Of a stretch of DNA of 64,000 bases, positions 1-13,303 are shown one piece after another; within the stretch, counting starts at the first letter, position 1, and each line of letters starts with the position of its first letter. Made by a program: the position numbers and the translations under genes. This DNA is from Primulina eburnea (lineage: Eukaryota > Streptophyta > Magnoliopsida > Lamiales > Gesneriaceae): contig NC_133116.1 of the NCBI RefSeq assembly GCF_022965805.1, positions 8,204,601-8,268,600 of the forward strand, written 5' to 3'. The notes below the pieces were generated by a model. The model saw nothing but the letters and a program-made list of their open reading frames with translations, did not search any database and was not told where the DNA came from.

Positions 1-205
1 CATATATTTAGGGCTATACCCAAAAAAAACTAGTGGGCTACAACACACCTTTGCTCCTACTACGGTGCGCGAAACGAGGAAGAAAAATAATTTGCGAGGA
101 TATTTTTCGGGCCAAAAGGAAGGAAATTTTTTTGGACTCCATAGACCTTGTCACGTTTCGAGTTTGACATGGACTTGGCCTGGTCATTGAGTGGCAAAAA
201 ATTGT

Positions 206-353
206 GTGAGACGGTCTCACGGAGTTATTTGTGAGAGGATCTCTTATTGGGCATCCATATAAAAGACACTTTTATGCTAAAGGTATTACTTTTATGTGAA
301 TATGGGTAGTTGTTGACCCGTCTCACCGATTATGATCCGTGAGACGGTCTCAC
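206..353. repeat. MITE-like repeat with identical palindromic ends
   Basis: Both ends carry the same 15-nt palindrome GTGAGACGGTCTCAC (206-220 and 339-353). Internally there is GGGCATCCATATAAAAG and a further GTCTCAC-type motif near 321. Related copies, more or less decayed, occur at about 6511-6608, 29680-29856, 30745-30852 and 38441-38619. It has no coding capacity. The structure suits a short non-autonomous inverted-repeat element, but I cannot see a target duplication, so class II membership is not proven. Confidence 0.6.
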
Positions 354-1397
354 GTGAGGACTCACTCCATTGAGTTGACTCAGAACCGTGACCATACCTA
401 CCTTAGACGTGCCGGTTACGAGTTTTCGGGTTAAATAAACTCGTCAACACGGGGATCAACTATTCAATTTTTTTTTAAAAAAGTTGTGCGGCCATGATCA
501 ACAATTAAATGGTCGTTGGAGATCAATAACCATGATCAAGTCGTCGTTGATCGACCCGAGACCGTTTATTGTTTTTATTTTTAAAAAAATTAAACCCTCC
601 CACCCCCTTAATTTTTTCCACTCAATTCTCAATCTCCCATCTGAATTCTTTCTTAATTTTCAAAATGTCAAGTTTCGATTCTTGATTTATTGCCAATTTG
701 GCAATTATAATAAAAGTACGATTACTATTAATAATAGTTTTAAATAATAATATAATAACAATTATAACAATAATATATATAGATTGATTCTCCTAAAGGT
801 TATAAGTGAGATGTGTCAATTATCTTAGACACTTGATATCTTGTCCACATTTACTTTTGCCTATAAATATCATCATGCCATCAGAAAAGATGATAAAATT
901 CGTGTAAAAAGCCAGTAGAAAAGAAAGGAAAAAAATGGGTGAGAAAATGCCAAGAAATGAGCAAAATCCTTGACAATTAGTAAACCTTGTCAAAAAATTC
1001 TGTAAAATTTGCCTAAACTTCCTATCACACCCAGAAACAAGTTGGTGCAGGAGATGTAGCAAAAAGTTTCACGGATTACTTCAAAAGAAAAAAAAATCTT
1101 GAGAAATATAAAGGTATATATCTAGAAATAACCTTTTAGATTGAATGTTCATTCACTTGAAACTCTTGCTTAATGTTTTATTTAGGTTTCAGGTATAGCA
1201 GAAATGGTGTTCTTTGTGTTGAGTACAATCCATGTAATCGGAAAGTCAATAGAAGCGATTATTTTCCTATAACGAATTTGCTAGCCATCCAGTTTTAAAA
1301 TTCAAATCAAGGGAAAATTATGTTGCTTTTTTTTTGGAAAACTTTGTATACAAAAGTTGTAGATCTTGATGAAGGAAGTCTGCTCGAAAATATAGGC

Positions 1398-1441
1398 CAC
1401 GCGTGGCAGCGGTTGCGTGGCGTCGGAACCGCTGTCACGCG
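1398..1441. repeat. GC-rich hairpin in a probable LTR remnant
   Basis: An inverted repeat with arms of about 15 nt (CGCGTGGCAGCGGTT against AACCGCTGTCACGCG, one mismatch) around a GC-rich loop, sitting in AT-rich sequence. The flanking sequence has the feel of a Ty3 LTR, and similar hairpins lie in the LTRs of RLG-2 and beside RLG-4 in this window. Confidence 0.55.
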
Positions 1442-3112
1442 CCGCCCTGGTGACCGTAATTTTCGTGTTTTAAGGTTTCTATTCTTTTTCTAGACTCTAC
1501 TTTCCAATGTCAAAGCTTTCGGACCGGTCTATGAATTTCAATGAACTTTTGGAGGAAAACAAAATCAATTTCCACAAAGTTTTGGATTGTAAACTTCAAT
1601 TTTGATACTTCTGAATTTCAGTCATGCATATTGTTTTTGAACGTAAGTATAAAAAAATGTTGAACATGATGCAAGTATGCTCAAGGTTCATTCAAAGATC
1701 GGAAACAGTAGCAAAAGTCTCTTTTTTCGGGCCGGAAATACCCATAGTATACTAGCTTGAAAATATACGATCAGGATAAAATGAGTTTAGAATTTGAAAA
1801 ACTTTCTATACAAAATTATAGCACTTTAAAAAATACACCTATTGTGAAAATTTCAGAATTTTTGGAATTAATTTTAAAATATTATGATTTTTCTCTTAAC
1901 TTTTAAGTTGTGTCGAAGCACAAATTTAATCAAAATCTGAACTTAGACAAATCAATTATCGAGAAATCCTACTAACACATGAAATATCACAAAATTGATG
2001 AGTATAAGAATATTGAATATTGTCAAAGGAAATCACCGAGTAAGATAGGAAGATGAGGTTTATTATCAATTTTATTTAAAATGACCTGTTTGACATTTGG
2101 CCTGAAATTTATGATAATTCTCTCAAATATTAAATTTTCCATAAACCGCAATACATTGAATAAATCGAACTATATGATTACCTTGATTTATCTATGATTG
2201 TCTGATGTACTTGATTCTTGGTAAAATAAATGAGATATGATTGAATCCATGAATTCTATGATAGTAGACTGAGAAGTCTATTGAGAGGATTATCTGATAC
2301 TTTGATATAGCACACTATTTTCTCAGGACGGGAGAGTGTGGATGGTGTTTTACAGCACTCACAGTAATATTAGATCTAGTCAGTAAGTTCGATGTAGGAG
2401 AGACCAGCACTGCACCAGGTTGTAGCAACGCTCACATGTCAATTCCACCCATTCCACAAGAGGTGGGACAGCCGGGTATCACCCTTGTCACATACCTTTT
2501 TCCTGCTATTCCGATATCTTCATTTGATTCCATGACCAACGCGTTTGAGGATATCTTTACCGATTGGGTTGGGTTAGAGCCGGAGTAGGATGTGGGAGGG
2601 CAAGTGCTACCAGGCGGTGACATAGCAATATCAGTGACCACCTCAGTCGCATCATAACAATAAGTACCATTAGTTTCGACTAGAACCTATGTTAGTGAGG
2701 AGTCAGACCCATCAAAACATACCCTGTCAGAAGAGGAGAATTTAGATTTTGCTACATCAGCCAGATGTTATGCCCATCGCCCAGAGTATTCATGTTGTCT
2801 AATGATGAATACTAAGATGCGCACCACCATATTTCACCTAGGGTTAATATCAGCTAGTAATGTAGAGTCGTCTTTTTTAGTCGACTGTCGACCTTTTAGC
2901 TAACATCATCGTTTTTTTCTTTAGATTTAACGATGTATGTACTAACGATTACTTTGGCTATAAATGATTACAAAAAGTGTAAAATGATCTTATTAATGCT
3001 TATTAATGAAATATGATATTTTGCATAAAATCCTAAGTGTTATTCCATCTTTCATCTATTATGTCTATGTGTTAAGAGGTCATCATCATATAATTCTCAT
3101 ACAAGGCAACAT

Positions 3113-5340
3113 GTGAATAATGGAAATCCGGAAGAAATGCGTAATTCCTCTCGAAATACGGAGCAAGAAGAAGAGAAACCACCACAACAAGGAGTACCAA
3201 ATAGGAATATGTTTGATATTCTTAACCAATTTGTACACTTTTGTCCACAAATACCACATAGAGATAACGGGAGAGGCGAGCAAGCTATGGACAGGGCATT
3301 GGAGCGATTCTTGAAGTTTCGTCCACCAAAATTTCATGGAACCCCATACGCTCAACATGCCTAACAATGGTTACTTAACCCGGAGAAAATTTTTGGAGTA
3401 CTTGATTATCCGGACGAACAACGAGTCAGTTTTTTTTGTATATCAATTTGAAGATGATGCTTATCATTGGTGGAGAGTTATAGACCAGGATGCTAGAAAC
3501 TTGGGCCGACTTCATCTGTGAATTCAAGAAGAAGTATATCACTCAAGTAATACTAAATACTCGAGAACGGGAATTCATGGACTTAGTACATGGTAATTGG
3601 AATGTAGCTGAATATGAAGCCGAGTTTCATCGACTAATTCACTATGCACCTCATTATATGGATTACCTTGTCAACTGAGACCATAGACTATGTGTCCGCA
3701 GTCAATCAAGCATTAAGAGTGGAATCCGACATCAAATCGTTAGTTCAGATGAAACAAAAAGAGAAAAAGATATTTATTCCAAACTCTGATGAAAGAAACA
3801 ACAAAATGCGAAATTTGGAAAGGAAAAGAATGAAGGATTCAACCGAAAAAAAAACATGCATGAGAACTTGGAAATCATAATGAGAAGAAATATGGTTTTT
3901 GTGGATTACCAAATCACGAAGAAGCTAGTTGTTGGAGAAAGAACGAGAAATGTTTGATTTGTGGAAGCGAACAACACCGAATTCAAGATTTCCAAAGAAA
4001 ACCCAGAAAGCACCACCAAGAAAACCAAAAGTTCTAACAAGAGCTTATACATTAGTCGGAAACGAGGAAATTGATCCGACAGCAGTGGCGGAGGTACGAC
4101 TACTTTATTATCAAAATTTGGGAAAGTTCTGTTTGACCTTAGAGAAACACATTCTTTTGTATCTCTTGTTTTTGTCTATGATTTATCTCTACCAACAGAA
4201 TAATTACCATATCATTTAGATATCAGCTTACCAATAGGAACTAAGGTAACCACATATATTATTCACAAAAATTGTCCTCTAAAGTTTTGCACGCAAGAGT
4301 ACTTAGTAAATTTAGATGCCATCATATTAGGCATGGATTGATTGTTTCGACACCAAGCCCAACTAAACTGTTACACTAAAGAAGTATCTCTTGTAAGTCA
4401 TCTCATCTCAACTAGTTTTCCAAATACAGCCACCGTAGAAGTAATTTATTCATCTAAAACTCGATCAATTCTCAAAACCGAAGGCCAAGGCTTTTTGGCA
4501 TTCCTCATAAATAAACCAAACGATCAGTATAATATCACAAAAATTTTGGTTGTTCGGGAATTTCCTGAAGTTTATCCCGAAGAAATTATCTCTCTACCTC
4601 GTCACCGTGACTTTGAATTCACCACTAAATTAATTCAAGAAGCTAAACCCAAATCAAGAACTCCATACAAGAAGACCTCGGCAGAGTTAAAAGAATTAAA
4701 GTTGCGGTTAGAAGAATTTATTGGGAAGAATTACATCCGCTCAAGTACCTCACTCTGGAGACTCCAGTTTTATTTGTTAAAAAAAATGGCGGTACACTGA
4801 GAATATGTATTGACTACAGGTAATTAAACAATCTTACAGTCAAAAATAAGTATTCATTGCCTCGAATCGATGAACTATTTGACGCATTGCAAGGATCCAC
4901 GATACACACAAAGATGGATCTTTGGCAAGGATATTATCAACTAAGGATAAGGGAAGAAGACATTCCAAATACAACTTTCAACACCCGTTACGGGCACTAT
5001 GTGTTTGTAGTAATGTCGTTCGGTCTGACTAATGCTCCTGTAGTTTTTATGGACATGATGCATCAAGTTTGTCAACCATTCTTTACAATTTTGTCGTAAT
5101 ATTCATTGACAATATTATGATTTACTCTAAAAATCGTGGGAGAACACTTACAACATTTACGAGTTGTCCTGCAAACTCAAAAGTATAAATAATTATATAT
5201 GCTAAATTCAGTAAATGTGAATTTTTGCTAGATAAAGTAACTTTTCTCGGACATGTTATATCGGGAAAAGGACTTGAAGTAGATCCAGCTAAGATCGAAT
5301 CTATCACCAAATGGGAGCAACCCAAAATATTTTACGAGAA
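3113..5340 (+). pseudogene. decayed Ty3/gypsy gag-pol
   Basis: Fragments in several frames follow the order of a Ty3/gypsy polyprotein. Gag-like pieces lie at 3113-3880, including the FHGTPYAQHA and DDAYHWW stretches typical of plant Ty3 gag. A linker leads into reverse transcriptase at about 4560-5340: FPEVYPEE precedes it, [20 protein letters not shown] and the [12 protein letters not shown] motif follow, and beyond 5099 the catalytic region is out of frame and reads IFIDNIMIYSKN, where YxDD is expected. Multiple stops and frameshifts separate the pieces, and no RNase H or integrase follows. The order suggests a chromovirus-type element. No LTR pair could be recognised. It is inactive and old. 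Confidence 0.8.
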
Positions 5341-7224
5341 GAGTTTTTGAATTCTCTTTGTCCGAGTGGTTTTCCACCTCATAGAATCACATTGAAAATA
5401 GGTTTCCCAATCACGCTCTTAAGAATGTTGCACCTAAACTAGGACTATGCACTGGAACGAGGTTAATATGTTGCAATCTCAGGAGAAACTTCATAGATTC
5501 GGAAATCATAATTGGTTCTTACACGTGTACACGATATTTTCTTTATCGAATTCCTTTGAAATCAAATAAAATTCAAGACTTCCATTTGAAGAGACACGTA
5601 GACAATACCCAATAAGAATAAGTTTTACTTTGAGAATAAAATGGCACAATGTCAAACAATATTGAATGTTGGTATCTTCATGTGTAATCAGGTGTTTACG
5701 CATGACCAGCTTTATGTGGCACTATTAATAACAGTTGCTCAACGATTTACAAAAATTTTAGTAAAAAATGTAAAGTTACATAATCGATCTGATGTGTAAA
5801 AAGATATATTTTTAACGAAAATATGTGAAAAAATAATTGTGAGATATTATGCTTTCTTTTTTCTTATATTGTAAAAAACAAATTTACTTTCAAATATTCA
5901 TACAATTTATGTACTTTATTTTGGAAGCATGTCAACATTTGAATCTTTTCAAGCATTTTAATTCTGACAAAACAAAAGATATTCATGTTGTATAAATGGA
6001 TGTTATTGTATTTTAATGAAATCTTATTTTACTTATGTTTAACATATATAACACAATTTTAATTTATCTATAAATTCCAATATCTATAATTAAATTTAAT
6101 AAATTTGAAGTATATTATGACACAAATAATTGATTTGGGGTGGAAAATCACAATCAGGATGATTAATGGACATTTGATTTTAAGGATTTTTCAGAAACTC
6201 AGGAGGCATATATAAGGAAGTTCATTACACACTATATCTTTTTTATTCAACATTGAAAATTATAGGAACATTTTGTTAAATTTTTTTTAACAGTGAAAAG
6301 AGAATTAGTTGGATTGAAACGTGTGATATAACGGAGGCATGACTACATATTCTTTTGAGATTTTCTAAATATATCATGTGCAATATCTATTTTAATTTTA
6401 TTATATTAATTCTCTTAGTAATTTTGTAAAAAAAAAAAATAATAGCTAGAAGAAAAATAGAAAAAAAAACATTGTTCAGTTACATATGTAGCTTATATTT
6501 AAAACAAGAGTAGGCCTCTTGTGAGACGGTATCACGCGACAGGTCAACCCAAATAAGAGATCCGTCTCACAAAAAATATGACCCATGAGACCGTCTCACA
6601 CAAGTTTTTGTCTTAAAACAAATAATAATAATAATAATAACAACATGCACTTACATGTGTTGACTTATTTGTTTTATTATGTTAACAGAAAAAAGGCATA
6701 TTAGTGATGTTAATATAAAAACGGTACTACACAAATCACATATCATGTATTTTTAATATTTATTTAATGCAATAGAAGAAATTTTCGCAATATATAAATA
6801 TCAATCTTGCAGCTCTACAAACATAGCGTGGATCGAGCAAGAACAAATTTTAGTTTGATTTTGGTTTAACACAAAGTGAGTATGTTACAAAAAGTTTTGA
6901 ACAGTTGACTCGAATAACTGAAGTGAAGGGATGAAAACATGATTCAAGTGATTGTGAACATGATATTTATCAATTATTTTATTTTTTGTTCAATTTTCTA
7001 AATTTTATATGGGTGCAATGCTTTAACATACATATATAATATCCAAAATTCATTGTATGAATTGGTGTAAGAACTAAAACTTCATTGTATAATTTATATC
7101 ATATTATAATATTCATATCAAATTATAAATATCCAACATTCATTCTATAAATTGATCATGTACATATCAAACACCTATATCACGTTTTGCGAGTAACTCA
7201 GTCGTTGGTGAACTAATTTTTTTT
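5341..7224. other. intergenic, no gene seen
   Basis: AT-rich sequence with no reading frame I can support. It contains a short GAGACGG-type repeat at 6511-6608 and an (AAT)n tract around 6617-6643. Confidence 0.6.
6511..6608. repeat. short copy of the GAGACGG palindromic repeat
   Basis: Starts with CTCTTGTGAGACGG and ends with GAGACCGTCTCACACAAG, with AAGAGATCCGTCTCAC inside. It is shorter than the copies at 206-353 and 29680-29856 and is probably an internally deleted or solo-end version. Confidence 0.5.
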
Positions 7225-7229
7225 ATATA

Positions 7230-7437
7230 TGTTAAACAAATAACCGCCATCGGAAAGGAATTGAAGAAGTTGTATATTGTCTAACTGAATTGAATAAAAT
7301 GTTCGTACAAGATTCTATATATAGAGAAAGAAACGTATTTATTTCCTAAAGCTAAAACACGACTTTCATATATGAACTTTGCCACATTATATGGGCCTAC
7401 AATGATTGTACATCAAATGATCCATTGTATATCAACA
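7230..7437 (-). repeat. RLC-1 3' LTR
   Basis: A 208-bp direct repeat of 11846-12053. On the plus strand it begins TGTTAAACAAATAACC and ends ATATCAACA. The adjoining plus-strand CGCCCCCTTCAAG is the complement of the polypurine tract. Confidence 0.93.
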
Positions 7438-7445
7438 CGCCCCCT

Positions 7446-10400
7446 TCAAGCTTGGAACAGGTCTCGAACATCAAGCTTGGATAATAGAAAACGATGTTGA
7501 TCAGCACCCAACCCTTTGGTGAAGAGATCAGCAAGTTGATTCGAGGAGGACACATAGGCAGTTCGAAAACAACCCGCTTTAATCTTATCACGAATAAGGT
7601 GACAATCAATATCGATGTGCTTTGTACGCTCGTGAAACATGGGATTGGCAGCAGTATGCAAAGCTGCACGGTTATCATAGTACAGTGTAGCAGGTTCGGT
7701 AAACACCAACCCCATATCAGACAACAGCCCTTGGATCCAAACTAACTCACAGGAAGTCGTAGCCATGGCGCAATACTCTGCTTCGGCCGAAGATCTTGAG
7801 ACGTTGTTCTGTTTTTTTGTGCGCCAAGATATAAGTGAATCTCCCAATTTAATGCAGAAACCTGTGAGAGATCGAAGAGTCATGGGACAAGAGGCCCAAT
7901 CTGAGTCACAATAGGCAGATAACTTCAAGGCGCTGTGAGAAGGCAGAAAAATACCCATCCCAGGGGAGCCCTTGAGATATTTGACAACTCGCATGGCAGC
8001 ATCCATATGAGTACGTTTAGGAGAGTGCATAAACTGACTCAACCGTTGAACTGCATAACATATATCAGGTCTAGTAATGGTGAGATATATTAATCTGCCA
8101 ACTAATCGTTTATACGAATCTGAATCAGCAAGCATATTTTCGGAGGCACAAGCTGATGTAGTAGGAAACAAGCGATCGTAATCATGGGAGGTGAGCTTCT
8201 GATGTTGTTCAGTAGGGGTATCAAACGGTTTGGCCCCAAGGACTCCAGCATCCGCAAGAAGGTCCAGAGCATACTTTCGTTGATTTAAAAGAATGCCACT
8301 GGTGGATCGGGCTATTTCAATCCCTAAAAAATACTTCAAAAGACCAAGGTCTCGAAGCTCAAGTCGAGAGTGCAAGAATTTCTTTAAATCATCAATGGCA
8401 GCCATATCATTACCAGTGATGACAATATCATCGACATAAACCACTAGAAGGGTAGTGATGTGAGCATCATGACGAGTAAACAAGGAATGATCATGTTGGG
8501 ACTGCGTAAAACCAGCATCAATCATCACAGTTGCAAACTTTTGATTCCATTATCGAGAAGCTTGTTTAAGCCCATACAAAGATTTGCGAAGTCGACAAAC
8601 TTTATTGTGGTCTTGAACATGATAGCCGAGGGGCAGTTGCATAAAGATTTCCTCATCTAAGTCACCTTGGAGAAACACATTGGTAACATCCATCTGAAAT
8701 AAACTCCAGCCTCGGACAGCTGCTATGCTGAAAAAACAAAGTATGGTGGTGATTTTGGCCGTAGGAGAAAACGTGTCATGGAAATCAACTCCAGCCTGTT
8801 GTGTGTATCCCTTCGCAACCAACCGCGCTTTGAATTTATCAACACTTCCATTGGGTAGGAATTTCAGCTTATAGACCCATCGGCACCCTATCGACTTGGC
8901 ATAGGGCGGTAAATCAACTATATCCCATGTGTGGTTGGAGTCTAGAGCTGCTAGTTCCAAATCCATTGCATGCTTCCACCTAGGATCCGTGACTAGCTTC
9001 ATGATAAGATCGTGGCTCAGAAAAGGATGAAAATGTAGTTAAAAAACTTTGATAGGATTGAGAAAAATTTGAGTACTAGATATGATTAGAAATCGGATAG
9101 CAGCAAGGAGTGGCGGAGGCATGAGACAATGTGGGACAAGAAAAATCTTTTGTCCAAATGGGTGGTTGTATACTTCGAGATGATCTTCTTAAGGGAAGTG
9201 AAGGGGAATCATCATTGTCTATCCCTTGAGCAGATGGGGAGTGGAGATCACTGGACAAATCAGAACCATCTTCTTCCAGTGGGGAAGAATCAAAGAATGA
9301 GTTGGAGTCAAGAAACATTGGTTCAGGCCTTGACTTTTCAGCAAACAGATAGTTAGATTCATGAAAGACAACATCTCTTGAAATAAAGATTCTCTTGGTC
9401 TCAATATCCATCACTTTGTATCCCTTTTGAAGAATGGAATAACCCAAAAATACACAAGCCTTGGCTCTAGAGGAGAATTTATGGGTGACATGTAAAGATG
9501 AGGCATAACAGTATATGAAGGAGTCTTGCCGAAAATGATTTCAAAAGGAGTTTTATTGGCAAGAAGAGGACTGGGAGTACGGTTTATGAGATATACGGTA
9601 GTGAGAACACAATCTCCCCAGAAATGGAGAGGAATATACGACTGAAAGTATAAGGCTCTAGCCAAGTCAAGGATGTGGCGATGTTTCTTTTCAACCACTC
9701 CATTTTGTTGAGGAGTATATGGGCAAGAACTTTGATGCAAAATTCCGAGTGATGTAAATAGCGATCCACACTCGAGTTTAATAAAATCAGAATCATTATC
9801 GGTTCGAATTGTTTTGACTTTCAATGAGAATTGAGTGGCAACCATGATAAAAAAACTGGTTTAGAAGTCTTAGGATGTCCAACTTGGATTGCATAAGAAA
9901 TGTCCATGTGCCTCTAGAAAAATCATCGACAATCGTCAAGAAGTATTTTTCTCCATTATACGTGGGTGTTCGAAATGGACCCCAAATATCCATATGCACG
10001 AGTTCAAACAAAGAAGAAGTTTTGGATAAACTAACTGTAGGAAAACTCAATCTTGTTTGTTTTGATTTAAGACAAATCCTACAATGAGACAGAATGATGT
10101 TCTTTGATAAAAAATGCAACAATTGCATTCTAGTGAGGGACATATGCCCTAATCTTTGATGCCACAAGTCATGAGTAACAGAAGCACATGAAATGAAAGT
10201 ATTACATTGAGGTGTACTAGAGGTTATCTGGTGTGAAACGTGAGAGGGTCGAAATGGTGCTGGTGCTAAGTAGTAAAGTCCATGGTGAGCCCTACCAATC
10301 CAAATTATCTCCCAGTGTTGCGGTCCTGAAATGTACAACAATGAGGGTAAAATGTGACATAGCAGTCATGAGATTTAGTGAACTTAGAAACTGAGAGGAG

Positions 10401-11711
10401 GTTGAAGTGAAAGTGAGGAATATACAACACATCGTGAACGATGGTGGTATCTAAGACATTGACAGACCCTTTAGCATTAACTAAGAGTTGAACACCATTC
10501 GGCAATCTCATGGAACTAGGGGAAGAACACAAAGATTTAGGATCACGCAGCAACGAATAGTTACCCGTCATATTCTCATTTGCTCCGGTGTCTATGATCC
10601 AATCTGTAGGAACACTTCCATGAATCTGTCCAGCCATTTTTACAACAGCATTGGCTTCTGGTGCCTGCAACGTTTTAGCATCATTATTATTCAATGACTG
10701 TAAAATGGTTCCTCCTAATAGTTGCAATATCTCAGCATATTGAGCTGGGGTGAAACTAGATCCAGCCGATGTAGTGGTCTTTGGTGACAACTCATTGTCC
10801 ATCATAGCAACATTGTGAGCCATATTCTTCATCTTAGGTTTGTCAAACTCTCGATTAAATCGTGTAGGAGTGCCTCTGCCCTGTTGGTGTTGTGGTTTGT
10901 ACAACTTGTGGCCTGGAGGGTATCCTATCAACTTAAAACAATGAGCTTTAACATGTCCATTCAACCACAATGCTCACACGTAAGCACCTCTTTTCTTTGC
11001 TCATCGCCTGTCCTTGTCTCGCATAGAAGATTGAAGTAGGTTGATCAACCGAGGACAACATATGATGAGACTCCTCTTGAGAAAGCAGTGAAAAAGCCTG
11101 GCTAACCGTTGGCAAAGGCGTCATCATCAATATTTGGCTTCGAACATGCATATAGCTGTCATTAAGGCCCATAAAAATTGCAATAAACGATGTTGTTGGT
11201 CATATTCAACATACTTCCTACCTGCAGCACACTCGCACGATGGCAAGGTGACCAATGAACTATATTCATACCAAAGCTGCTTCAGCTTACAAAAATACAC
11301 TGAAATTGTGGTGTTTCCTTGAGTTAATCTCCCAAGTTCTCGGTGAATCAAGAAAATTCTCGAGCCATTAACCTTATCAAATTGATCTTTCAAGTATGAC
11401 CATACTGTAGAAGCATCACTCGAATATACAATTCCACTGAAAATATTTTTTGAAACAGAATTCATAATCCATGATAACACTAATGCATTGCATCTCTCCC
11501 ACTGATTTAACGTAGTACTTCCTACCGCAGTTCGTACACACGTTCCGTCAATGAACGCCGTCTTATTTTTTGCCCGAAGTGCGATTAACATCACACGACT
11601 CCAAATGCCATAATTCTCAACCCCTGTCAACTGGTCACTAAAAATAGTTATACCTGGAGCATCCGACGGGTGTAAGAACAAGGGATCATTGAAATTGGTG
11701 GTGTTTGCCAT
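7446..11711 (-). pseudogene. RLC-1 gag-pol polyprotein, disrupted
   Basis: Gag opens at 11711 (MANTTNFNDP). The CCHC zinc knuckle at about 10966 is cut by what looks like a 1-bp loss. Protease follows with WIIDTGA (10970-10305 piece). The integrase pieces (10341-9411) show the HDLWHQRLGH pre-integrase motif, MDIWGPF, RTDND and PYTPQQNGVVEK. Reverse transcriptase occupies 9002-7950 or so, with KARLVAKGY and YVDDIVI, and RNase H ends at 7446 with SSAEAEY and HERTKHIDID. A single TAA at about 8548-8550, where a Gln codon is expected before Trp, splits RT. There are further frameshifts between 9447 and 9002. All catalytic motifs are recognisable, so decay is moderate, consistent with LTR divergence of about 3%. 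Confidence 0.9.
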
Positions 11712-11833
11712 GAATTGAACAACTCGAAGCTGTAAAAAAAATTGTTCAACGATCTCAATCGACTGAGTCCAAAATCAGCTGCGTGCGAAGATTATTGGCG
11801 GAAGAGAGGAATCTCGCGAATCTAAATCCAGCT

Positions 11834-11845
11834 GCTCTGATACCA
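11834..11845 (-). other. RLC-1 primer-binding site (tRNA-iMet type)
   Basis: On the minus strand the bases directly after the 5' LTR read TGGTATCAGAGCAGC. The first 12 match the complement of the plant initiator tRNA-Met 3' end, the usual copia primer. Confidence 0.9.
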
Positions 11846-12053
11846 TGTTAAACAAATAACCGCCATCGGAAAGGAATTGAAGAAGTTGTATATTGTCTAA
11901 CTGAATTGAATAAAATGTTCGTACAAGATTCTATATATAGAGAAAGAAACGTATTTATTTCCTAAAGCTAAAACACGACTTTCATATATGAACTTTGCCA
12001 CATTATATGTGTCAACAATGATTGTACAGAAAATGGTCCATTGTATATCAACA
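11846..12053 (-). repeat. RLC-1 5' LTR
   Basis: A 208-bp direct repeat of 7230-7437. In element orientation it starts TGTTGATATACAATGG and ends GTTTAACA. Confidence 0.93.
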
Positions 12054-12058
12054 ATATA

Positions 12059-12553
12059 CATCTCAAATCATAATTACCGCATATTCCTCGTCGTAAAAAA
12101 AATGATATTGTTCCAATATCCCAACGATCGAGAGATATATTGTCAACTATCTAAAAAAACGTCTAAAATCAACTACATATTAGCTTATTATTCTACAGTT
12201 TTTAATAGCGAAAGAGAATTATTCCGTGGAACAAAACCTAATTACCTAACCATTGATTAAATACTAGCTTGTTAGATCATATTCCACGGCAGGATTTTCC
12301 ATTGAATTGCAAGGGCACGAAAATATTTAATAAAAGAGAAACACTGTATTTTTTTTTATTTATATCTAAAACTTGACGTACATTTGGAAAAAATATATAC
12401 CCATTAAATCCAAAAAGATAATTAAAAAAAGATCGATCATATCCAGAACTTTATATCATGAACAAGCCACAAGATGAGATTTTTTAGGTTTTTTCAAAAG
12501 TATTATAGAAATGGGTAAATTTTGGAAGGGAAATTGAGAAATTCTGATGGTAT
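12059..12553. other. intergenic, no gene seen
   Basis: AT-rich DNA between RLC-1 and RLC-2. No supported coding frame or repeat. Confidence 0.6.
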
Positions 12554-12828
12554 TGTTGAAAATAAATGATTTGAATATTGAAAAATAATAGTTGAATATT
12601 TGAATGTTGAAAATAAGAGTTGTAAAATTAGAAATTTGTATGTGATGATGTAGGTAATGATGTATTTATTTTTTGAATTATGTGTAATGAAACTCTATAA
12701 ATAGATCTCTCATTTGTGAAGAAAATCACAATTGAGTAGAGAGAAAAATATTATAAAGTGTGTAGTTTGGTAAATTTTGAGAGTTTGAGATTTTTACTTT
12801 TTACCATAAATTTTTACATTTTCACAAC
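12554..12828 (+). repeat. RLC-2 5' LTR, interrupted at its last bases
   Basis: It matches 29244-29520. It begins TGTTGAAAATAAATG and carries a TATA box (TATAAATAG, 12696-12704). The terminal bases ACAAC (12824-12828) are the target duplication of RLG-1; the final A of the LTR reappears at 20151. Confidence 0.9.
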
Positions 12829-13213
12829 TGTTGCGAGTTTTCACTACCGCAAGTATACGGTGTCAAGTTTTAGTACTGGGTTGAGTACAGATATCGTTCC
12901 TACGAAGAGTAATTATTTAAAATCGAATATTAAGTACCATAATTGACATAGCTTAACTTTATTTAGACAAATCGAATAATTGGTTTTTAAGCAATTCAAA
13001 TAAAATAACAACTCCTAAAATTCTAGCACACAGTCGAATTTCAATGGGTAAATAAATCTAGAGATATGATTTCGTCGAGTCTCCCCTATGCTAAATTAAT
13101 CATGACTAACATTAAATTAAATTGCACCATATTTATTAACCAAGAACTCACAATATTTCCTATTCCCTCTGTCGAGTGCTAAATAGAAATGTATTACCTA
13201 TTACCGATTTTAA
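12829..13213 (-). repeat. RLG-1 truncated 3' LTR (R/U5 side only)
   Basis: 385 bp that read identically to 18716-19100. Homology stops abruptly after CCGATTTTAA at 13213, where the sequence switches to internal DNA. About 1045 bp of LTR (the U3 side) plus the polypurine tract are absent. Confidence 0.92.
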
Positions 13214-13303
13214 AATTAAATAAAAGGAATGCAAAAATAAATAAATGTGGGTTGCCTCCCACACAGCGCTTGGTTTAACGTCATCAGCCTGACTTTCTTC
13301 AGT

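Larger units (their letters stand above)
1..3100. other. AT-rich intergenic DNA, no gene seen
   Basis: I see no gene here. The stretch contains one palindrome-ended repeat (206-353), and from about 1195 to 2400 prose-like AT-rich sequence with a GC-rich hairpin (1398-1441) that resembles the interior of a Ty3 LTR. A 50-codon plus-strand reading frame starting at 2436 ends at a TAG near 2588 and matches nothing I recognise. The region may be the upstream LTR and leader of the decayed Ty3 element that follows, but no paired LTR is visible. Confidence 0.6.
7225..12058 (-). mobile_element. RLC-1: complete Ty1/copia retrotransposon (broken ORF)
   Basis: The element proper is 7230-12053, read on the minus strand. 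Its LTRs are 208 bp each (7230-7437 and 11846-12053) and are bounded by TG...CA. It is flanked by a 5-bp target duplication ATATA (7225-7229 and 12054-12058). A primer-binding site complementary to the 3' end of initiator tRNA-Met lies next to the 5' LTR (about 11834-11845), and a purine tract lies next to the 3' LTR (7438-7450). The LTRs differ at 6 positions, all within about 30 nt. The order protease, integrase, reverse transcriptase, RNase H places it in Ty1/copia. Confidence 0.93.

Noticed and set aside
2432..2641. 69-codon minus-strand frame and a 50-codon plus-strand frame near 2436
   Set aside because: No known motif, no plausible splice context, and decayed repeat surroundings.
13214..13303. 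Env-like gene of an Athila element
   Set aside because: Only about 90 bp separate the pol stop from the LTR remnant, with no reading frame of suitable length.
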